A DNA stretch of 64,000 nt from Steinernema hermaphroditum (Eukaryota; Nematoda; Chromadorea; Rhabditida; Steinernematidae), in contig CM059621.1 in the NCBI GenBank assembly GCA_030435675.1, forward strand, positions 13,888,001 to 13,952,000, in the 5' to 3' direction. The position numbers and the translations under genes are program-made. Below are positions 56,905-64,000 of this stretch, in pieces (position 1 is the stretch's first letter; each line of letters begins with the position of its first letter). Under the pieces are notes generated by a model, which worked only from the letters and a program-made list of their open reading frames with translations, had not been told where the DNA came from and searched no databases.

Positions 56905-57766
56905 TGGTATACTCAGATTAAAAAAACTCTTCGGAGGCTCCTGCCGCGCCTTATAAAGGTCGTATGTTCGTGCAGCGCCGAAATTTCAATGGGATTTTTG
57001 AGTTTGTGGATGAATCGCTTGTTTTCTTTGCGTACGAGGTGTGATTTCGAAGAAACTAAACATTATGTTGTAGATCTGTCTCTGGCGGATCGTTTGCGCC
57101 ATCATTGAGCGCCAGAGGTAGAATTTCCACGGAGGAGATAGCTTTTTTCTCACCCCGACTTGTGTTTTTCCCTAGTTTCTCGCCTTCTACACTGCGCGTC
57201 TTGTCCAAACTGGCAGAACAGATCGCGCCGCCCGACCTTGTCATCACAGAATCCATTTGGACCGATATGAAAGCTATTCAGCGCAGATCAGATCAATGCA
57301 CTCAGAACATCGCATTTACACGCAGAGGTCTCGTACCGCGAATGTTCGGTTTTTATTCGCTTTCATTGTTCTTATTCAAATCGCTTTCATATCAGTCCAA
57401 ATGGATTCTGTGATGACAAGGACGGGCTGCGCGATCTGTGGTGCCAGTTTGAGCAAGACGCGCAGTGTAGAAGGCGAGAAACTAGAGGAAAACAGAAGTC
57501 GGGGAGATAAGAAAGCTATCTCCTCCGTGGAAATTCTATCTCTGGCGCTCAATGATGGCGCAAACGATCCGCCAGTGACGGATCTACAACTTAATGTTGA
57601 GTTTTTTTGAAATAACATCTCGTACGCGAAGAAAACACGCGATTCTTGCATAAACTCAAAAATCCCATTGTAATTTCGGCGCTGTACGAACATACGATAC
57701 ATATAAGTCGTGGCGGGAGTACTCGCCGTTTTGCCAAGAGTTTTTTTAATCTGAGTATAAGTAAAT
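56905..57766. mobile_element. foldback element with ~380-bp arms
   Basis: The left arm (about 56905-57286) and right arm (about 57385-57766) are inverted copies: AAAAAAACTCTTCGGAGGC / GCCAAGAGTTTTTTTAATCT, GGCGGATCGTTTGCGCCATC / its inverse, CCATTTGGACCGATATGAAA / its inverse. The spacer is about 100 bp. Long open frames across the arms mirror each other on opposite strands and are not genes. An arm fragment is also at 13.3 kb. Confidence 0.8.
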
Positions 57767-57839
57767 TCTTCTTTCCACTGAACGTATATGGCTGTGCAAT
57801 AAGAGAGAACCACGGAAAAGAAGAGCGAGTTTACGAGTT

Positions 57840-58445
57840 TATTTCTCGTATCAAAGGCTTACGCCTTGCGAGACGTCATATATATGCACAAGAAACACAT
57901 TATCACTCCGTAGTCGCCGGTCTTCTTCTGACTTCGGCACATCAGAGTAGAGCACGGCGATCCCATTAGTGTGCGCGGGCATCAGAGAGGCGAAGAGCTG
58001 ATTCCGGAGACGGTGGAGCACAGCAAACCCATCTTCAGCTCAGATGGCGGCGCGGACGTCGGAGTTGAGGAGCTTCTTCGGCAGCTTCCGCGGGCGGCAC
58101 GAGTGAAGAACAGGCATGCAGGCGAAACGCGTTGTCGGAGCACAACAGGCGAACCGGGAACCACCAGGGCAGCTGGCGACGCGGACTTCGGAATTGTGGC
58201 GGTTCTTCGGCTTCTCTGGCGGCGCGAGTGGAGTCGGGCGGCAGTGACGGGCTTCTTGGCAAGACGGTGGAACTACGGCTCCCTGGTGTTCCAGGCCTTC
58301 TGGGAGCCGGGGCGATCATTGCGCCGACAACGACGGCCGAGAACGGCCGCTCACTTAACTCAATCGGCTCAGACAGCGTCAGAGAGAGCGAGCGGACGAC
58401 CCGACCGATCGCTGGGGGCACAAATGAAAGACATACGGTAGTACC
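57840..58445 (-). repeat. Rep-B GC-rich repeat copy, inverted
   Basis: The longest Rep-B copy, in opposite orientation to those at 10.0, 20.4 and 38.1 kb: GGCTTACGCCTTGCGAGACG .. CGGTGGAACTACGGCTCCC .. GGCCGCTCACTTAACTCAAT. Frames up to 183 codons on both strands result from GC content. Confidence 0.7.
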
Positions 58446-58508
58446 TGTCAGAATTTTCAAATTGTCAGAATCAAAAAAAAAAAGAAAAGAAGAGCACACT
58501 GGGAAATA

Positions 58509-59710
58509 CCGGGTGGGGCATAAATACTGTAAGTGGAAAAACTGCTCATAACTTTCATTTACGACAAGGAAACAAAATGAATTCATAACTGTAAGATTGG
58601 CGAGGAAATTCTGTACAACATACTTGAATTCTGTTCGAAATGCCCTCCTTGACAGTTTGATTAAGGCGTTCAGACGCTTCTGGAAATTCTTCAGGAAAAT
58701 TCTTAGCGCATACGTTTGTCTCTAGGACTGACCAAACAGCGAAGTCGAGAGGGTTGAGGACCGGAGAGTTCCGCAGCCAAACATCTTTCCTCTTGACCCA
58801 ACATCCTACCTTCACATGGTTGGCTGTGACAAGACAAAGGTATCCTTGGCTCCATGGCCAGGCGTCCAGTCCTGCTGAAACGTCCATGCGGTGTCGAGGG
58901 ACAGATCTAGGGCTCAGGATTTCAGCACGCCGTTCAGAACCAGGTTTCGGCAGTTCTCGCCATGGCAGGTCACCTTTTTTTCATTGGCGTCGAAGAAAAC
59001 GAGCTCTACGTTCCTAAGTCCAGAAACCCCAGCCCAAACCATGATGGACTTTGGAAAATGGCTCTTTTCGATGGTAACTTTGCGGGGAGAACCTTTCGGA
59101 AGACGTTCACGGTGATCCCAGGTGTTTCGCACCGGATCAACAATGAAAATGTTCTCATCCGAGAACAGGATTTTCTGGATGCTCCCTCCGCGGACTTCGA
59201 CCTTTATCTTCCGACACTTGTCCTGTCTTGCGGCCTTCATTTGATCGTCCAAGATCTAGCTGTATGCCATCTTGTAGGAGTCGAGTCCGCGATTTTCTTT
59301 CACAAATTTTCTCTGCGATACCTCAATGACTCCCTGCTATTCGACCAGTTTTTTTATGGATATGGCCAGATTCTGCTTGATCTTGTTCCAGATGGCTTCA
59401 GTGGTCCTTACTGTTTTGGACTGTTCTCGGTCTTCCACTTATTTGGCAAACCGTGATTACTCATGTCTCTTGAAAGTGTTTGACAAAACTCTGGAGTTAA
59501 AAAAATGGAATTTCCTTAACTTTTCAATTTCCGGAATCGGCATTCCACACTTTTAATCAGCGATGGTAGCAAAACGGTCATTTTGGGACACCATTTTGTC
59601 GAAGGGGCAAGGAGAAAAATAACAGGGGAAACAGCAAGTGATATAAAAAGGCGAAAAAGCCGGACAAATTGAAAAGTTTGACCCACTTACAGTATTTATG
59701 CCCCACCCGG
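58509..59710 (-). mobile_element. mariner-type element, 1202 bp, dead
   Basis: Perfect 28-bp inverted ends beginning CCGGGTGGGGCATAAATACT are flanked by TA on both sides. The TIR is unlike that of the elements at 2.45 and 13.7 kb, so this is a separate subfamily, although the transposases are related. Confidence 0.92.
58555..59252 (-). pseudogene. mariner transposase pseudogene
   Basis: Minus-strand segment 59252-58914 carries the first catalytic region (LFSDENIFIVDPV) and the second (SIMVWAGVSGLRNVELVFFD). A frameshift separates it from 58887-58555, which includes VSAGLDAWPWSQGYLCLVTA and RNSPVLNPLDFAVWS. In the last motif the catalytic Asp of SPDLNPLD has become Val. The helix-turn-helix N-terminus (towards 59700) has decayed and is not readable. 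The C-terminal block closely resembles that of the 13.7-kb element. Confidence 0.85.
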
Positions 59711-59913
59711 TATACCTGGAAGACACTGGGAAATATACCTGAAAGACATCGTAACGAGCATGACTTTAATCCCAGCAATGTGGCGAAGTTGTTGTCAATG
59801 CGTTTCTCACCTGACCAATCTGATAATCTGTTTACTGATGTTGAAGAATCGATGTGTACTTCTATCATCGGTTAGTTTCAAACGCACTTCCATGCAAATT
59901 GATATTGTTAGAA
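59711..59913. other. spacer right of the mariner element
   Basis: It includes ATACCTGGAAGACACTGGGA and CACTGGGAAATATACCTGAA, a short direct repeat that also matches the element's left flank (CACTGGGAAATA). Confidence 0.5.
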
Positions 59914-60732
59914 TATATTCTTGGCGCCCGAGAAGCCGACGAATCCCTCGACGCTCAAGACGATGATGACAATGCCGACGATGTCAGCAGCGATGAAGAT
60001 TATGCGGAAATCGCAGAAATCAAGCGCAACCTTATCCCATTCAAGTACTCGCGAACCCAAATGGAGAAAATAGTAAAGGATTATGATGATAATGGGCTGT
60101 CATTCGCTGATATTCAGCACCAGTATAGAATGGTAAACTCTCGAGCAGAAATTGGGAGGTGAGAGAATAATCACATAGTATGGGTTTTAATTGGTTGCTT
60201 GTAGAAAGCGCAAGTATGTAAATCATTCTGTGAAACTCGAAGAGGCCGAGATAAAGAACGATCTCTTGAGAGCATTTCAAGATTGGGTCAAGAACGGCCA
60301 TCATATCAACGACCGCGATTTGCATCTGGAAGCGCTCGAAATCGCGCGCCGTAAGATGCACACCAATTTCAAGGTATGCCACCCTACACTTTTCGTGACT
60401 TTGATGATTTTGCAGGCGAGTCCACACTTCATCATGGAATTCAAGAAGAAGAGCAAAATCGTTAGCAGAAAAATCACTCACTCGGCTACAACAAAACATT
60501 TCGTCGATGTAGAGCACCAAAAGGCCGTCTGTCAAAAGTTTCGATCTTCAACTCCGACCAAACTGGTGTGACGCTTGAATTACGTGCTGGTAGAACTCTG
60601 GCATATAAGGGTTCGAAGCGTATCGAGGTCGTCGTTCAGAGGCAAAACGCCTTGACACACAGTCTGACACTTCAGCCAGTCATCTCCGCCGATGGATTCC
60701 TTCAAACTCCCATGTTGTTTGCTTTCTCGAGC
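59914..60732 (+). pseudogene. pogo/Tc5-type transposase, N-terminal half, truncated
   Basis: Exon 1 (about 59914-60158) encodes an acidic leader (DESLDAQDDDDNADDVSSDE) and a first helix-turn-helix (YSRTQMEKIVKDYDDNGLSF). After a 46-nt intron, exon 60205-60373 encodes a CENP-B-type HTH region (KNDLLRAFQDWVKNGHHIND). After a 42-nt intron, exon from 60416 encodes ASPHFIMEFKKKSKIVSRKI, the typical end of the DNA-binding half. From about 60540, in another frame, IFNSDQTGVTLELRAGRTLA and ISADGFLQTPMLFAF form the start of the DDE domain with its first Asp. A frameshift or deletion lies near 60530, and the element stops at 60732 where a different repeat begins. The two remaining catalytic Asp regions are missing. 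Confidence 0.82.
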
Positions 60733-61030
60733 ACAGGACACATATGATTAAATTTAAAAATCGCGAACAACAAGTATGACCCAGCCTTTAGGTTTATTAT
60801 TTTGAGTTTATCCTCTCGTATCAAACAAATTCTTAATCTTATATTTCGTGTTACTTCGTAATTTACTCTTCAAAATTCTTCTAACCGTCAAGACATTACT
60901 GAAAAAGAGTCATCTAATTTCCGCACCATGTGCTAAGTTGTCAAGACTACAGAGTTCTCCCCTCGGGCACGCACAAAATCAATAGGTACGAGCCTAAGCC
61001 AAGCCTGGATGTTAGGTCATTAGGCCATCG
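60733..61030 (+). repeat. second copy of the 49995-50255 repeat plus CCTAAGCC-rich tail
   Basis: Nearly identical to 49995-50250. Where the first copy is followed by the foldback, this copy runs straight on into CAATAGGTACGAGCC, the sequence seen on the far side of the foldback at 51219. It therefore represents the state without that insertion. Confidence 0.75.
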
Positions 61031-61329
61031 CCCGCAATCATAAATATCTATGCATATTCCTAAGCCAAACCTAGGTCCAGCACATAAACAAGGAGGAGAG
61101 CTCGCTTCGCTTGCTGGAACCTCAGTGACATGCGACTAGAAATCTGAACACAACATGTTTGCCTGCTCTCCGTTTAAAATGTAAAGGTGCAAAAGGCTTT
61201 TCGTGGTGAGAAGAGAAAAGTGGCGCAAATGTCGGTGGTGCAAATATCTTAGAACCATGCTTTGCGCGAAAAAATAGCATCGCTCTGGTATCATATAGGC
61301 CTTTCGCTTTCAGTCGTTAGTGGATAGCG

Positions 61330-62398
61330 ATGGACAGAGTCCCGGCCGATTTCATCGAAAGAGCAGTTTTCTTGCTCGACGACTTCTCCCCTCTCGGGAA
61401 ACTCTCCCATGACAGCTGCTTCTACACGTTCTACGAAGAAATTTCGATCAAATGCAATCAGCCTCTCCTGTCGTCTATACAGAGATTTCGTGCTGCCTTC
61501 AAGTAGAGAGAGTTTGCAGCGCTGCGAGGAGAACAGGAAGTACTTAAGAGGCGTGGAATTGATGGCAACTGGTGGGCAACCCTCGAGCAATAGCCACGAC
61601 AATCAGGAACTGGAGAAACGCGTCCTGTCCCTCTGCTTCTTTGCAAAGGAAGTGCATTTGGTTATTTGTTTTGTTGGGGATATTGCTTTTGCGAAGAAGA
61701 ATGCAGTCAGTTATGTTAAGAAGCTTTTACAGCTCAACATTCCTGTCCACAAGGTTTCCTTGGGGTCCGGGATGCCTGACACGGAGTGTGATTCGCTTAT
61801 AGATCAAATTCTCAAGAATGTTATCTCCAGAAAATCTCTTCGGAATATGACGTTCAAGTGTTTCGCGAGCAGCTGGAACTTTCTGGATGGTATGTTCAAT
61901 CGAGCCGAGTTCGAAACACTGGAATTGTCTGTGGGGGGCACGCAGTGTGAACATGCATGGCGATACATCCTGAGCCAGTGGATGCTCGGAGCAATATCAT
62001 GCTCTGCGAGGAAAACGTTTCATAGTAGGAGTGTTCATAGTTCAGTGTTTCCCTACTTGCACCTTGTGAACAGATCGGACATCGAAGAAGTAGACAGGAC
62101 AATAGTGAGGATCAATGACTTCCGGCTCTCCAGTGAATTGATTAAAAGGATCAAGAAGCACGAACACTTAAGTTCGCCCTACTATGTGGTCTACGCTTTG
62201 AACCACCCAACACGTTCGGATGTTGCTTACATCGTGGCCAGGGTATGGGAACGTATTGATACTTTGTTGTGGAACGCTCCGTATGCCAGAGGAACACCGG
62301 AATTCGTTGAATACGCGAAGAGCGAGATTCAATTGATGTATATTGGCGATGTTGCAAGCATGATGTTCTGGGTGACTTTGATTTTTCCTCCAAGCTAA
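61330..62398 (+). pseudogene. F-box-like multicopy family, copy 3, frameshifted
   Basis: The ATG context and first 44 codons equal copy 1 (MDRVPADFIERAVFLLDDFS). At about 61461 eight nucleotides (GAAAGCGT or GAAAGCGC in the other copies) are missing, which shifts the frame and stops the protein. The remainder, read in the frame of copy 1 to the stop at 62398, is open and almost identical to copy 1, including Pro-Asp-Thr after GSGM. An ATG at 61409 would enter that frame but with an unrelated leader. The near-identity with copy 1 shows that the duplication, or gene conversion, and the deletion are recent. A sequencing or assembly error at the 8-nt site is an alternative. Confidence 0.82.
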
Positions 62399-63130
62399 AA
62401 GTTGCTACTTATGCCGTCAATAAGCTGTTCACATGTTGCATATAAACATCGCTGTTGTAGTATTTGTTGCGTGCTGAAGAACGAGCTAGGTCCAAGGTTC
62501 AGCCTAGTCTCAGCTCACTCGGAGCTTGACGCAGCTCGCTCGGGGTTTTTTTTACAGATACAAACCCTTACAACATCCACCCTATGAAATTATCGTCCCT
62601 CGTGTCTGATTTGATCATGATGTCTGAAACTCACCTCTTCATTCCAACCATTCTCAAATCATGTGCCCTGTTTATGCCCTATTATTCCCCGATCCATGAT
62701 CATATGAACTTCACTATCCCAAGCATTTATGAAACTCCTCGCTCCTTGAACTACATCACACAATCCAGAAATCATTTTCTTTTCTGAAGCTTCCGATCGT
62801 TGTCAGCAGGGCTTTTGTTGTCAGCAGACCCTTCTCTACCAGATTGTGTGCAAAAAACACCCGATGCCTATGGCGGGTAGTTCGAACGTTCGAGGCAGCA
62901 CGAAGCAGCAGAAACAGCACCAGACAGCGAATTCAGGCACATCGCCCTGGGACCTCAGGCAGCAGACAGCAGTGTCGTCGTTCGAAGCTCCGAGCAGCGA
63001 GGTCAGGCAAACCGCTGTGAGACCACAGGCAGCAGTCTGTCTGCTGCTTCTAGATCGCCGCTTCAAACCCAAGCATGACCGATGCTGTGTATAGTGCTGG
63101 ACAAAAGTATAGGCTACCCCACTTATTCGG
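62399..63130 (+). repeat. 3' part of the duplicated unit of copy 3
   Basis: Nearly identical to 52431-53150, including the ~310-bp segment missing in copy 2. Confidence 0.75.
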
Positions 63131-63374
63131 CAGTTTTGAGGGAAACTGACTATCCCACGTGAAAAAGCGGCGCGAAAAACATAGGTTCCACGAGGAAAGA
63201 AGAAATCTCTGAATGAAAAATAATGTAAAAAAGTTCTAATAAATCTGAGAACCATTTACAGTTGGACAAAAGTATAGGCCACCTTAGACATTTAATTCGT
63301 ATTTAATTAGTAACAAGCCTTGTTTTCACTATTATTCACTGGTACTATGTGTTTCACGGCTATTCTCTGCTGCA
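63131..63374. other. spacer with Tc1-type end motifs
   Basis: TGGACAAAAGTATAGGCTAC at 63108 and TGGACAAAAGTATAGGCCAC at 63263 stand in direct orientation about 155 bp apart. Between them is short AT-rich DNA with no gene. Confidence 0.45.
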
Positions 63375-63862
63375 ATGGGTCCAGCAAGCACATCCCCGGC
63401 CCCCCTCAGCGGGAAGCCGGAAGGCCTATCGAACGCCGACTACTTTTTCAACTGGCTTTCAGCCCTCCTCAGCCAGCACTTTTCTCAGAATCGAAATGCG
63501 TATGTTGTGATTATACTAGCGTAAACTGATATTTCCAGTGACCAGATCCGAGTGACATCGAAAGGATTCTTTAGCTTCAACAGCAACGTAGGGAAGATGC
63601 GGGACCACTTGAGAGACTTACTCATTCAACTTCGGGTGAGGTCGGGCTCGTAGAAGCTCCCTCATTTGCTTGCTTTCAGGAGGAGACGGGCGAGGGCACC
63701 TCGGACCTGTACATCGAGGAGAAGGAGGCCGAGATCCAGACCGCGCTGAACCAGAAGATGGCCGTGCCTGCTGTGCCCATCAAGAATCCCAGCGAGATCG
63801 ACGACGAACAGTCTTTTTCGTTCTTTTGTTATTTGCATTTTGTCAGAATGTTTTTTGAGTGA
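63375..63862 (+). pseudogene. xpo-1: exportin-1 (CRM1) C-terminal fragment
   Basis: Three exons, 63375-63499, 63539-63635 and 63680-63862, join in phase through introns of 39 and 44 nt. The encoded DQIRVTSKGFFSFNSNVGKM, RDHLRDLLIQLR, then SDLYIEEKEAEIQ and VPIKNPSEIDDE match the very C-terminal HEAT repeat and acidic tail of exportin-1, the nuclear export receptor for leucine-rich signals. The first exon (ADYFFNWLSALLSQHFSQ) corresponds to the helix before it. About 90% of a normal ~1,070-residue exportin is absent, and upstream DNA is transposon-derived. After DDE the frame continues into an unusual tail (QSFSFFCYLHFVRMFFE) instead of a short acidic end. It is probably a broken partial duplicate; a short expressed product cannot be excluded. 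Confidence 0.75.
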
Positions 63863-64000
63863 GTTCTGTGGGTGATTGTTGTTGTTCGTGTATGTTGTAT
63901 GTTCTTGCCTCTTTCCGCGATCGTCAGTGAAGTCCTGGAGAAGAAGATCATCACGATCGTCTGGTCGTCATGGCTATCAACAAGTTGACTGGTGTTTTTC
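63863..64000. other. window edge, unassigned
   Basis: It contains a possible short coding stretch after CGATCGTCAG (GTCCTGGAGAAGAAG..) but too little to assign. Confidence 0.3.

Noticed and set aside
57105..57813. Paired frames with ISTEEIAF / SPSTLRVL wording on opposite strands
   Set aside because: They are the two arms of one foldback element read in mirror image, not two genes.
57971..58586. Frames of 139-183 codons on both strands
   Set aside because: They are within the inverted Rep-B copy; GC content explains the lack of stops, and no start, stop or motif is shared with other copies.
1..64000. CRISPR arrays, rRNA, prokaryotic operons or phage genes
   Set aside because: None seen; intron structure, poly(A) signals and transposon types indicate a nuclear nematode-like genome.

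Overview
The window looks like nuclear DNA of a small-genome nematode. Every gene that can be assembled is split by very short introns (about 42-54 nt) ending in T-rich TTTCAG-type acceptors. Polyadenylation hexamers lie close behind the stops, several start codons have acceptor-like sites just upstream that would suit spliced-leader trans-splicing, and the protein types fit. The types seen are a secreted two-CUB protein, a nucleoredoxin-like thioredoxin, an exportin-1 C-terminus, a multicopy 'MDRVP..F' F-box-like family, and mariner, pogo/Tc5, MULE, hAT and Harbinger-type DNA transposons. A rhabditid- or Steinernema-like worm is an inference from gene style only.

Layout. 1-36.7 kb is almost gene-free and made of decayed repeats: a 472-bp mariner deletion derivative (2450-2921), a large foldback (about 4.15-5.38 kb), three recurring repeat families (called Rep-A, Rep-B and Rep-C here), a full-length dead mariner (13726-15045), and a Harbinger-like foldback with a second hairpin nested in it (33731-34262). 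Only weak open frames occur here (21.4, 27.1 and 30.2 kb). 36.7-37.6 kb holds a solid three-exon gene for a secreted CUB protein (minus strand), with a palindromic bZIP-type site upstream. 37.6-41.7 kb is again repeat-rich.

41.7-49 kb is the gene-dense core. A 1276-bp hAT element with a perfect 8-bp target duplication sits immediately before a tightly packed group of small, mostly two-exon genes on alternating strands. They encode proteins with a single N-terminal membrane segment and/or Lys/Glu/Ala/Ser-rich tails (43056-43331 +, 43366-44280 -, 44462-44830 +, 45062-45513 -, 45657-46176 +, 47257-47645 -), plus a complete 164-aa thioredoxin-like protein (46594-47130 +). Two convergent pairs meet over perfectly palindromic AT-rich sequences that carry a poly(A) signal on each strand. 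A further two-exon acidic protein lies at 48432-48941 (-).

49-63.3 kb is a segmental-duplication and transposon field. It contains three copies of a 357/358-codon F-box-like gene, the third killed by an 8-nt deletion. Between them lie foldback elements, pogo/Tc5-type transposase fragments in both orientations, a MULE transposase 3' end, and a second dead mariner (58509-59710). The right edge (63375-63862) carries the last exons of an exportin-1-like gene without the rest of it.

No operon, CRISPR array, rRNA or intact tRNA was found; tRNA-like degenerate sequences occur at about 41.9, 42.3, 44.9 and 49.05 kb. The most unusual features are the alternating-strand cluster of small membrane/charged-tail genes with shared palindromic poly(A) sites, and a striking one-strand excess of the heptamer CAAAAAT across the gene-poor left half.
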